Positions 54,819 through 64,000 of a stretch of 64,000 nt of DNA are shown piece by piece. Source of the DNA: Ophiura sarsii (taxonomy: Eukaryota; Echinodermata; Ophiuroidea; Amphilepidida; Ophiuridae); NCBI GenBank assembly GCA_035610835.1, contig CM069455.1, positions 45,896,074 through 45,960,073 of the forward strand, written 5' to 3'. Below the pieces are notes generated by a model that made no database searches, had not been told where the DNA came from, and worked only from the letters and a program-made list of their open reading frames with translations. A program made the translations under genes and the position numbers. Position 1 is the stretch's first letter; every line of letters begins with the position of its first letter.

Positions 54819-55555
54819 CAAAGAAGATACTAAAGACACCACCACAATGCATTGCCTTTTTATTAAAAGCCCTTAATCTGGTCTCTAATTTGTCTCGGTT
54901 CCCATAGACATATGCACCCCGGGGGGGGGGGGGGGGGGGGGCACTAAACTTTTTTTGGGTAGGGGTGTGCCGCCAAGGGTCTCAAAAAGGGGGCCTACAG
55001 AACTGAACTGAGTCGATTTTATGACGAAAAATAGGGTCTTAGGAACTGATTTTTTCAAAAAAGTAGGTCTTGAGAACTGGCCTAAATTTCAATTTTGATA
55101 AACAAGAACGCCAATTTTGTTGTTAGAACGCAAAATTTTCAAAGAATTGGGGCTTTGGAACGCAAAATTTCGCGATTTTTGAATTTTCAATAAAATTGGG
55201 GGTCTTTAGAACTGATGCAGGCTCAAAAGGGGGGTCATAAGAGCTAGCAGCAGAGGGTGAAAAAGGTCTTCAGCGCGGCACATACCTATACCCTTTTCCA
55301 ATGTCAGTGCCCCCCCCCCCCCCCCCCCGGGATATGCACACACACAATCATGGTTTCATAGCGGTTTCATAGCGCATTCATCGTTGGAGCTCTTACGGTT
55401 CTAGTTTACATTGATCAATGAATAAATTAGTTATCAGTGTTCTTTTTTCTTATTTCTAAAACTTATGAGCTCGAAAAATGCATCGTGTGAAAAAAAGCTT
55501 TTAGTTGGCTGGCGTTTGCGCAATGCATTGTGGGAAGACCTTAAAATCTTCTTTG
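54819..55555 (+). mobile_element. Mutator-like MITE (copy 2), split by a later insertion
   Basis: It starts caaagaagatactaaagaca and ends ttaaaatcttctttg. GATAGGAAG flanks it at 54810-54818 and 55556-55564. It matches 15034-15314 apart from a 422-bp interruption (one 8-bp duplication plus a 414-bp element). The split copy has small indels relative to copy 1, for example a repeated gcggtttcatag. Confidence 0.85.
54918..55331 (+). mobile_element. CCCGGGGGG-family element (copy 2), nested, with 8-bp target duplication
   Basis: Ends cccgggggggggg... and ...cccccccccggg bound 414 bp, nearly identical to 34716-35121. ATATGCAC flanks it at 54910-54917 and 55332-55339. The uninterrupted copy of the host MITE near 15110-15125 shows the empty-site context (catagacattgcacacaatc). 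An 8-bp duplication suggests a hAT-like mechanism, though the GC-homopolymer ends are unusual for that group. Confidence 0.88.
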
Positions 55556-55789
55556 GATAGGAAGGGTGGCTCATCATGTCTTCCTCTATTATCGAGATTG
55601 TAATTAAATATGATTGGATAGTGCACTAGCAAAAGATAGCATCAGGGCAATTAGATACCACTGACTTGAGTGCAACGTTACCCGCAAGGCCTTGGTTACC
55701 GCAGGAACAAAAATAATACCGAGTATACAAATGAATGGTTTTGATACATAATGTAATATTGCCTTTATGGTTTTCAGCAATTAACTACG

Positions 55790-56045
55790 GTATATTTCCC
55801 CCCTAATTTAACATTAAATAAATACCACGAGAAAAAGAAAATACATGCCATAATGCTTAATAATTTTGTGTTTGATGTATATTATGTTACTATACGGCGT
55901 TCAGAAGTTTCAGCGAAAACCACACTATATTCCCCCCATAATTTAACAAATTTATCTCAAAGAGCAAATATACAACACTTTATATTTCCCCAATGATTTA
56001 ACAATATGTATCGCGAAGAGCAAATATACTACACTTTATCTGTGT
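55790..56045 (+). repeat. Imperfect tandem repeat (TTCCCCCxTAATTTAAC units)
   Basis: Segments starting tatttcccccctaatttaac (about 55791), tattccccccataatttaac (about 55928) and tatttccccaatgatttaac (about 55982) recur. The last two are followed by agagcaaatatac-acacttta. The other 55565-56128 sequence shows no gene. Confidence 0.6.
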
Positions 56046-56131
56046 TTGATATTGTCGCTCACATCACATATTGCGCTTTTCAATGTAACACTTTATTTTG
56101 AGGAAAAATATTTTAACATAAAGATCTATAA

Positions 56132-56448
56132 GGCCAAATTAAATTAATTGTTTGTCTCAAAGCTCCCGCGCGCGTTAGTTTATTGATGCGCATTAGAAAA
56201 ACAAAAATCTGAAAAAAACTTCTTCTTTTTTTCTTTCTTTTTTTTCAAAAAAAAAAAAAAATCCCAACATTTTACCGATTTTTCAGATTTTCATTGATTA
56301 CATCATCTTAAATACAAAAGTTCACTTTTACAAGGATTTCAATATTTTATATTTAAAAAAAACTTGAAAAAAACTTGAAAAAAACCCGCATTCCGCATTA
56401 GTTTTACAACAGGAGAGCTTTGAGACAAACAATTAATTTAATTTGGCC
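56132..56448 (-). mobile_element. PIF/Harbinger-like MITE, GGCCAAATTAAATTAATTG family (copy 2)
   Basis: TAA flanks both ends (56129-56131, 56449-56451). It is the same element as 41959-42272 in the opposite orientation (317 versus 314 bp), with near-identical termini. Interior words gcgcgcgttagtttattgat and acaaaagttcacttttacaa match in reverse complement. Confidence 0.88.
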
Positions 56449-56667
56449 TAAGTTGAATAGCATATTAATCAAGGTTATTCAGCATTATAGATTTCATCAA
56501 ATTAACAAGTGTTTCCTTGACAGAGAAGAAACTTTTTAGGAAACATGATTGAGATTTTTTTTAAATTCAAGGCAAATCCGAGCTGTGCCGCGAATAGACC
56601 TTTTTGTGATATAGTTTTGATGGTGCATTGTTATTATACAGAATGTGTTTCGACTAACATTTGAAAC

Positions 56668-57010
56668 ATTTCAGCTTTTAAGTGGATTTCAGCTTTTTTT
56701 TGTTGTTCTTGTTTAAATTGACACATTTTCTTTAGTTTTCAGTCCAATTAAGCTATTTTACCACAATTCTACACCGTTTTCACATTTCAGTTTCAAGCCG
56801 ATTTCAGCTTTTTGTAGTTGTTTAAATTGACACATTTTCTTTAGTTTTCAGTCCAATTCGGCTATTTTACCACAATTTTACACCGTTTTCATATTTCAGT
56901 TTTAAGCCGATTTCAGCTTTTTTGTAGTTGTTTATATTGACACATTTTCTTAAGTTTTTAGTCCAATTAAGCTATTTTACTACAATTTCACATCATTTTC
57001 CAGCTTTTTT
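56668..57010 (+). repeat. ~110-bp tandem repeat, 3 units
   Basis: Units start near 56668, 56784 and 56893, each with atttcag, gtttaaattgacacattttc, tttagttttcagtccaatt and gctattttaccacaatt. The middle and last units are most alike. The sequence 57015-57590 that follows is unique, with no gene. Confidence 0.8.
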
Positions 57011-57593
57011 TACACAGTTTTGATTTCCACACTGTAAAATTGAATAATCTCTGGTCACGGGTCATGTAAAGGTAAAATATACGGTACACAGACTATGTAT
57101 CACTACCATACAAAATTGCACACACATGCTTAGCCCCTGTATCATTTTACCCAGTAAGAAGAAGAAAAAAAGCATAGAGACGAAAATCAATAAACCGCTG
57201 TATTCAATACGACAATGCGCTATTATGCACCGTCTGGAACCCTGCGTATCTCGTGTCGTGTATTGCGTCACGTGCTAGCTGAGTATAAGTGGAAATAAAA
57301 CGAAGTGGGGGAGGGGAGTTATAGTCGTTCTTGGGGGACAAATAGGAAGATTTGGAGGAAATTGGAACCCAGATCTTGGTACCTATACCCGATATCCACA
57401 TTGGGCTCTCAAGTTTGAAAAAAAAATGACAAATTTCTCAGCAAGATAGAAACGTTTTCCCTTCAAAGAGAGAGTGATTTCCTTCCAATTGTTTTGTATT
57501 TCAAGAAATAAGAAATTCCTCTCAAATACAAAAAAAATCCCTGCAAGGAGCTTTCTCACTTTGGCTAATATTTAGAATACCCTACCATTTTTA

Positions 57594-57745
57594 CTGTAAA
57601 AGTAGTCATTTTCACGCTTTGCTTATTTTCAAAATTCACGATTTGTAGTTTCATGACATAAATCCATAGGCAAAAGAAATATATTTTTTGGGTATTTGGT
57701 TCGAGCTTGAGAAGCACGAAAATAAATGTTGCGCGAAAATTTCTC
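57594..57745. mobile_element. CTGTAAAA/TTTTCGCG-family remnant (copy h)
   Basis: TA then ctgtaaaagtagtcattttc; the far side has aaaataaatgttgcgcgaaa but the terminal ctgtaaaa complement is missing. The right boundary is uncertain. Confidence 0.5.
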
Positions 57746-57777
57746 TGCAAGATCTGCAAAACACAAAAAAGAATTAA

Positions 57778-57985
57778 CCCCCCTGGGCACAAACAGCCTA
57801 TTTTACAGTGGTTCTGATTGATTTATTACAAGATATACACATTTGAATAGCCAATTAAAATGCAGCTTGTAAAATATTTCACTCCAATCTTTATCAGGGA
57901 TACAACTATTGTAAAAATGTCTCTGATTGGTGCAATAAATGATGTATCTATCTTTCTGACCAATCGGCCGGTAGTTCTCAGGGGG
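57778..57985 (-). mobile_element. CCCCCTGAGAACTAC-family MITE (copy 4, full)
   Basis: TTAA at 57774-57777 and 57986-57989 flanks 208 bp. It is the reverse complement of copy 3 at 49278-49484: left cccccctgggcacaaacagc, right ggccggtagttctcaggggg. Confidence 0.88.
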
Positions 57986-58202
57986 TTAAGATGCATTCAT
58001 CTTTAATGAACCGGAAAGAATCTTCTATTCTATCCTTCACCCTTTTAATGCATTTACAAAAATGCAAATCTGCTTTGCCTTGATAAAGCATTAATATCCT
58101 CTTGTAAAGTCTCCAACAAAAGGGATTAAAAAGATTTCTGATAGTAGGACATTGGCCTTTGTAAAGATTAGCTAACACTGACATGAAAATCTGAGGGAGT
58201 GG

Positions 58203-58500
58203 ACCCGGGGACGGGGGTACTCAACTTTTATTTGGAGAGGGTGTGCCATCCAGCTTTCTAAAACGATGGCTTTGGAGCAGAGCGGATTTTTGACAAAAAA
58301 CAGGGTCTTAAGAACTGATTTTCTACAAAATGTAGTGTCTTAAGAACTGACTTTCCCCCAAATTTGTTTAGTTAGAACGCCACATTTCATGATATTTGAA
58401 TTTTCAATCAAATGGGGGTCTTAAAGCTGATGCAGGCTCAAGGGGGGGGGGGGGGTCTTAAGAGCGAGCAGAAGAGGGTAAAAAAGGGGCCTTCTTGGGG
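58203..58500 (+). mobile_element. CCCGGGGGG-family element (copy 3, diverged, right end lost)
   Basis: acccggggacgggggtactc, agagggtgtgccatccagct, caggctcaaggggggggggg and taagagcgagcagaagaggg follow the same order as copies 1 and 2. The closing C-run and cccggg are absent. Confidence 0.65.
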
Positions 58501-58509
58501 GCCTCCATG

Positions 58510-59765
58510 TTATGTTCCTTTATCTTTGACGACGGATTCTTAAGTTTTGAAAAAAATGAAACAAACCTATAAGGAAATAAGATTCATTATTTTCCAAAAA
58601 TAGCTATGAAAGATTTGTGTACAGGTAAGGTGAAAACGGAACCATATTTGGTGGTACATCCAATTGCAACTGTTATCCACCCCCCCCCCCCCTTTCCCAG
58701 ATATTCTTACTGTTTAAGGTTAAGTATTTGATTATTTGCAGATATGTCTACTATAAGCTCTTCAATAAAATCTCTTTTACTTCAGTAATATTGCTTGAAC
58801 TCAAATGGTAAAACCAATTGGGTATGCTATCAAAACCACTTTGCTGTAAGTAGACACATTATGCGCAGAACGATTATTTGCAATGCAATATCCAATGCAT
58901 AAATAATAGAGCAGATAAACTTCTTCAAAATTACAATTGTTATTCTGGGGAAGATATCAACTAATCAAGTTTGAAGCGGTTATTAAATGTATAACTGAAT
59001 ATTGGGGGAAAGGCGAATCGTCCAACCTGCATATATGCAGTGTTCCTTTTTTCAATTTTAACCAGATTATACAAATCATGAATCCTCTTCAGGAAATGGC
59101 GAGAAATACTGTACACGTTGAAATGTTCAGGTACCTTTCATCTTCATGCTTTTTGTGCACCTCTGAGCTAGCACGGATGCAATAAGTCTTCAATTGTGGT
59201 ATGTAGGTCTTTATTGGAAATATGAAAATAGCAAATTTGAAAACAAGCGAAAAACGTTAAAAATTGTTGTAGCTCGAATAACTTATTGTTCGAAAATTAC
59301 CACTTTTACATCCCATGTTTAAAGGAAATCCTTGCCATGGAACTTTAGCGCTCAGATATGTAGCAATATTATTATACAGACCACATCCGTGGGTTAAAAT
59401 TCTTAAAAGGCCCGCGATAAGACAAAATCGGCTTTAGAAAGCAAAAAAAATCACCAGTATGGATGTCACCATATTGATCGAAGCTATGACAAAACAGTTA
59501 CGAGATTTCCACATCTCTGTTCCATGTATTGATATTTTCGATTTATGCATTGAATTCCTGCGTGATTATGTGCAGTGACCTGTTGCTCTGAGGCGGTTTT
59601 AGTAACGATGACATCACTATATTGGGTACGATGATGGCTATCCCATCAGCACTTTTGACAGATACAACCGGGCACAAATTTTAAATAACCACAGGTTGGG
59701 GATGTGCAGTTTAAATTCGTTATATTGAACATTATAATTCTGTGTTCAATTAAACTGGTCAATAT
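58510..59765. other. Unique AT-rich stretch, no recognisable gene
   Basis: It contains a C run at about 58679-58692. The plus-strand ORF at 58937-59185 has no motif and no splice context. No repeat family was recognised. Confidence 0.4.
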
Positions 59766-59766
59766 A

Positions 59767-60232
59767 AACTGCTCACAAAAAGTATCGAAACACTTAGAAA
59801 TGATCCAATATATAACGGCTCGAAAAGGTATGCATTAATCGAAGCAAATTACCAAGTGTATAATTTTGTTCTGCGTATTTTGACACCTCGATCGTTGAGA
59901 TACGATGTTGCGGAGCGGAGTTATTGTCATTTCAATGATCGTGGGTCCAGTTTCAAAAGTGACACTCATCCCTATTGAAAATCACGATTCTGATCATTCT
60001 AAACAGTAATGCAAACTTTTTTCTAGAGGATGATTGTCACTTTTGAAACTGGACCCACGACCATTGAAATGACAATAACTCCGCTCCGCAACATCGTATC
60101 TCATCGATCGAGGTGTCAAAATACGCAGAACAAAATTATGCACTTGGTAATTTGCTTCGATTAATGCATACCCTTTCGAGCCGTTATATATTGGATCATT
60201 TCTAAGTGTTTCGATACTTTTTGTGAGCAGTT
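59767..60232. mobile_element. Near-perfect palindromic MITE, AACTGCTCACAAAAAGTATC, TA target
   Basis: aactgctcacaaaaagtatc and its mirror gatactttttgtgagcagtt end a 466-bp element flanked by TA (59765-59766, 60233-60234). The arms run for about 205 bp with very few mismatches, including aaatgatccaatatataacg and gttgcggagcggagttattg. The ~45 bp centre (aatcacgattctgatcattc) is single copy. Such arm identity points to a young Tc1/mariner-type insertion. Confidence 0.9.
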
Positions 60233-60234
60233 TA

Positions 60235-60875
60235 CATTAGATAATTATTTTCCTACCATGTAATGCTTGGTTTCATGAATGGTACTGTTCTCCTTTAACT
60301 TGAACTACAAAGTGTTCAAGTAACCATGAGATATAGTTTCACCATTTTGACAACAAATGACCATACAATATTACTTTTACATTCCCCCGTTCATTTATCC
60401 CATGACGACAGAAATCACCATACTATCTAGTGCAAAATTTGGAACCTTGTGAACATACATCTGCTTGCACTCTGAATAAGAATCACTTGTTTTCTTTCAA
60501 AATTCAACCCCAAAAAAAATTCAGAACTGCATAACTTAAAGCTAGACAATTATATGCATTGTTTCTTTTGTCATCATTTCTAGCAAAATCTGCATAATAC
60601 TCCCAAATCTAAACAATTTGCACCAAACTTCATCACAATCCAGTCTACAAACGCGAGGTGAGCCAGACTTAACAATGCAAGATGCACTGTGTCTTGAGTC
60701 ACACATATCTCTGAGTTGGAGTCTAAACTCCCAGGCCAGCCTCGGCTTTGAAGTTCTACTAACAGCATTGTCTTGACTCACCATCATGGCCTTACTGTTG
60801 CCAGATTTTGCATTTATCAAATATAGTAGCCCAATTCACAATTTTGCAGCCCAAAGTGGTCTCTTTAGATGACTA
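60235..60875. other. Unique stretch with GGGCTAC-family remnant
   Basis: Minus-strand ORFs at 60542-60820 overlap in two frames without recognised domains. At 60792-60860 ctgttgccagattttgc and tagtagcccaattcacaat are a remnant of the CAGTGTTGCC family. No gene is supported. Confidence 0.4.
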
Positions 60876-60881
60876 ACAAAT

Positions 60882-61035
60882 CAGAGATGCCAGTCAGTAC
60901 AACTCAAAAAAACGTCAGTTGTAAAAACCTGAAAAATAACGTAATGATATGAGGCTAAAATGCCCCAAAAACGGGCTGAAAACAAATAAGAGCGGAAATT
61001 GGGAGTGACAAAAAACTGAAAGACTGGCATCTCTG
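60882..61035. mobile_element. Short MITE-like element (CAGAGATGCCAGTC)
   Basis: cagagatgccagtc at 60882 is mirrored by gactggcatctctg ending at 61035. The 154-bp length is at the small end for MITEs. No target-site duplication is visible. Confidence 0.6.
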
Positions 61036-61103
61036 CAAGTGCTCTGGAAATGTCATTTTTAACATACAGAATTGTATAACAATGACATTTCTAGAGCACT
61101 TGT
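61036..61103. repeat. Hairpin, 21-bp arms
   Basis: caagtgctctggaaatgtca and its near-mirror tgacatttctagagcacttg form a stem with one mismatch around a ~27 base loop. It directly follows the preceding short MITE. Confidence 0.65.
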
Positions 61104-61130
61104 TACTTTCACCACTAACTGACTGTAAAA

Positions 61131-61250
61131 GTGGACATATTTGCGCTACATTTATTTTTGTGATTTTCACGCTAAAATCAGCATGCACAAAACTAAAATC
61201 GCAAAAATATTAATTTAGTATGTCAATGTAAGGGAGCTCAAATTTGCAGC
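61131..61250 (+). mobile_element. CTGTAAAA/TTTTCGCG-family remnant (copy i)
   Basis: gactgtaaaagtggacatatttg, gcgctacatttatttttgtg and caatgtaagggagctcaaa follow the family's order, with the far terminus lost. The 61250-61415 sequence after it is unique. Confidence 0.5.
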
Positions 61251-61416
61251 GACAAAAAAACAAGCACACTTGTTGCAGAGCGAGAAAAATAACATGCAAG
61301 AACAAGGCGGTTCTCGAACGGCGCGTCTCGCCTGTTCATCAAAAGTGACTTGAAAGAAATGATGATGAAACATATGATACAATGTAGCACTGTCACAGAG
61401 GTATGCATTGTAGTTA

Positions 61417-64000
61417 ATTTAATCAACAAAAAGAACACACCAACCCCCTTCCCTACACCAAATCACATCAAGATAGGCCTTACAGATCTTATTTAACCCC
61501 AGATGACCTCTGATGACCTTGAAAATTTAATCAGCAAAAAGAACACACCAACCCCCTTCCCTCCACCAAATCACATCAAGATAGGCCTTACGGATCTTAT
61601 TTGACCCCAGATGACGACCTCTGATGACCTCGACAAATTAATCAACAAAAAGAACACACCATCCCTCTTCCGTCCACCAAATCCCATCAAGATAGGCCTT
61701 ACGGATCTTATTTGACCCCAGATGACCTTGAATGACCTCCGATGACCTTGAAAATTTAATCAGCAAAAAGAATACACCACCCCCCTTCCCTCCACCAAAT
61801 CCAATCAAGATAGGCCTTACTGATCTATTTGACCCCATATTTGACCCCCGATGACCCCGAAAAATTAATCAACAAAAAGAACACACCACCCCCCTTCCCT
61901 CCACCAAATCCCATCAAGATAGGCCTTACTGATCATTTGACCCTATATTTGACCCCTGATGACCCCGAAAAAGTAATCAACCAAAAGAACACACCACCCC
62001 CCTTCCCTCCACCAAATCCCATCAAGATAGGCCTTACTGATCTATTTGACCCCCGATGACCCCGAAAAATTAATCAACAAAAAGAACACACCATCCCTCT
62101 TCCGTCCACCAAATCCCATCAAGATAGGCCTTACTGATCTATTTGACCCCATATTTGACCCCCGATGACCCCGAAAAATTAATCAACAAAAAGAACACAC
62201 CACCCCCCTTCCCTCCACCAAATCCCATCAAGATAGGCCTTACTGATCTATTTGACCCCATATTTGACCCCGAAAAATTAATCAACAAAAAGAACACACC
62301 ATCCCTCTTCCGTCCACCAAATCCCATCAAGATAGGCCTTACTGATCTATTTGACCCCATATTTGACCCCAGATGACCCCGAAAAATTAATCAACAAAAA
62401 GAACACACCATCCCTCTTCCGTCCACCAAATCCCATCAAGATAGGCCTTACTGATCTATTTGACCCCATATTTGACCCCCAATGACCCAGAAAAATTAAT
62501 CAACAAAAAGAACACACAAGATAGGCCTTACTGATCTATTTGACCCCATATTTGACCCCAGATGACCCCGAAAAATTAATCAACAAAAAGAACACACCAT
62601 CCCTCTTCCGTCCACCAAATCCCATCAAGATAGGCCTTACTGATCTATTTGACCCCATATTTGACCCCCAATGACCCAGAAAAATTAATCAACAAAAAGA
62701 ACACACCATCCCTCTTCCGTCCACCAAATCCCATCAATATAGGCCTTACTGATCTATTTGACCCCATATTTGACCCCCGATGACCCCGAAAAATTAATCA
62801 ACAAAAAGAACACACCACCCCCCTTCCCTCCACCAAATCCCATCAAGATAGGCCTTACTGATCTATTTGACCCCATATTTGACCCCCGATGACCCAGAAA
62901 AATTAATCAACAAAAAGAACACACCACCCCTCTTCCGTCCACCAAATCCCATCAAGATAGGCCTTACTGATCTATTTGACCCCATATTTGACCCCCGATG
63001 ACCCCGAAAAAATAATCAACAAAAAGAACACCCCATCCCTCTTCCGTCCACCAAATCCCATCAAGATAGGCCTTACTGATCTATTTGACCCCATATTTGA
63101 CCCCGATGACCCCGAAAAATAAATCAACAAAAAGAACACACCATCCCTCTTACGTCCCCCAAATCCCATCAAGATAGGCCTTACTGATCTATTTGACCCC
63201 ATATTTGACCCCCGATGACCCCGAAAAATGAATCAACAAAAAGAACACACCATCCCTCTTCCGTCCACCAAATCCCATCAAGATAGGCCTTACTGATCTA
63301 TTTGACCCCATATTTGACCCCGATGACCCCGAAAAATTAATCAACAAAAAGAACACACCATCCCTCTTCCGTCCACCAAATCCCATCAAGATAATAGGCC
63401 TTACTGATCTATTTGACCCCCGATGACCCCGAAAAATTAATCAACAAAAAGAACACACCACCCCCCTTCCCTCCACCAAATCCAGGCCTTACTGATCTAT
63501 TTGACCCCATATTTGACCCCCAATGACCCCGAAAAATAATCAACAAAAAGAACACACCACCCCCCTTTCCTCCACCAAATCCCATCAAGATAGGCCTTAC
63601 TGATCTATTTGACCCCATATTTGACCCCCAATGACCCCGAAAAATTAATCAACAAAAAGAACACACCATCCCTCTTCCGTCCACCAAATCCCATCAAGAT
63701 AGGCCTTACTGATCTATTTGACCCCATATATGACCCCCGATGACCCCGAAAAATTAAGAACAAAAAGAACACACCATCCCCCTTCCTTCCACCAAATCCA
63801 ATCAAGATAGGCCTTATGGATCTTATTTGACCCCCGATGACCTTGAATGACCTCTGATGACCTTGAAAATTTATTCAGCAAAAAGAACACACCACTCCCC
63901 TTCCCTCCACCAAATCTCATCAATATAGGCCTTACTGATCTATTTGACCCCATATTTGACCCCGATGACCTCTGGTGACCTTGAAAATTTAATCAACAAA
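61417..64000 (+). repeat. ~105-bp satellite, about 25 units, continuing past the window end
   Basis: The unit carries aatcaacaaaaagaacacac, caccaaatcccatcaagata, ggccttactgatctatttg and accccatatttgacccc + gatgaccccgaaaaa. Unit spacing is mostly 98-112 bp. Two subtypes alternate: ccaccccccttccctccacc and ccatccctcttccgtccacc. The first few and last units are a third, older type with accttgaaaattt and cggatcttatttgacc. One unit near 62510 lacks about 35 bp. Repeat-derived ORFs on both strands (GFGGGKGGGVFFLLI-like) are by-products. Confidence 0.92.

Noticed and set aside
60542..60820. Minus-strand ORF as a coding exon
   Set aside because: Two frames are open over the same stretch, no acceptor or donor is convincing, and one side runs into a CAGTGTTGCC-family remnant.
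61638..63953. Multiple ORFs with GFGGGKGGGVFFLLI-like repeats
   Set aside because: They mirror the ~105-bp satellite on both strands and break at unit-length changes that are not multiples of three.

Overview
The window looks like non-coding, repeat-dense nuclear DNA from an animal. It is AT-rich, has no long open reading frame outside tandem repeats, and carries debris of animal-type retroelements: the 3' end of a CR1/L2/jockey-like LINE and a Penelope-like fragment. It also holds dozens of short inverted-repeat elements (MITEs) and several minisatellites. The overall style (many TA-, TTAA-, TWA- and 8-10 bp TSD MITEs, tRNA-like SINE heads, long poly-C runs) resembles marine invertebrates such as echinoderms, hemichordates or molluscs. 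That placement is an inference; no gene here fixes the species. No bacterial operon, intact protein-coding gene, rRNA or credible functional tRNA was found.

Layout. 0-4.3 kb: inverted repeats, a dead LINE 3' end with an (ATT)n tail, a tRNA-like relic, a ~570 bp foldback and an array of about eleven short palindromes. 5.4-8.4 kb: tandem repeats of 21, 36, 79 and 46 bp, with a Penelope-like remnant inside an inverted repeat. 8.5-20 kb: MITEs with TA or TTAA target sites, several abutting or nested. 20.7-21.7 kb: a ~120 bp satellite whose units carry poly-C tracts. 22-37 kb: a foldback element, a hAT-like MITE with an 8-bp duplication, and clusters of the CTGTAAAA/TTTTCGCG MITE family. 41.2 kb: one weak candidate coding exon on the minus strand. 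42-58 kb: PIF/Harbinger-like, TTAA-type, tRNA-containing, Mutator-like and nested MITEs. 59.8-60.2 kb: a near-perfect palindromic MITE. 61.4 kb to the window end: a ~105 bp satellite of about 25 units that runs off the edge.

The content works as a record of transposition rather than as a gene system. Target-site duplications can be read directly for many elements: TA, TTAA, TAA/TTA, an 8-bp site twice, a 9-bp site twice and a 10-bp site once. They imply past activity of several transposase superfamilies, yet no transposase gene lies in the window. The most informative spots are a datable nested insertion at 54.8-55.6 kb, three places where two MITEs abut at one target site, and two inverted-repeat elements with tRNA-like promoter cores. 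Superfamily names are inferred from target-site length and sequence only.
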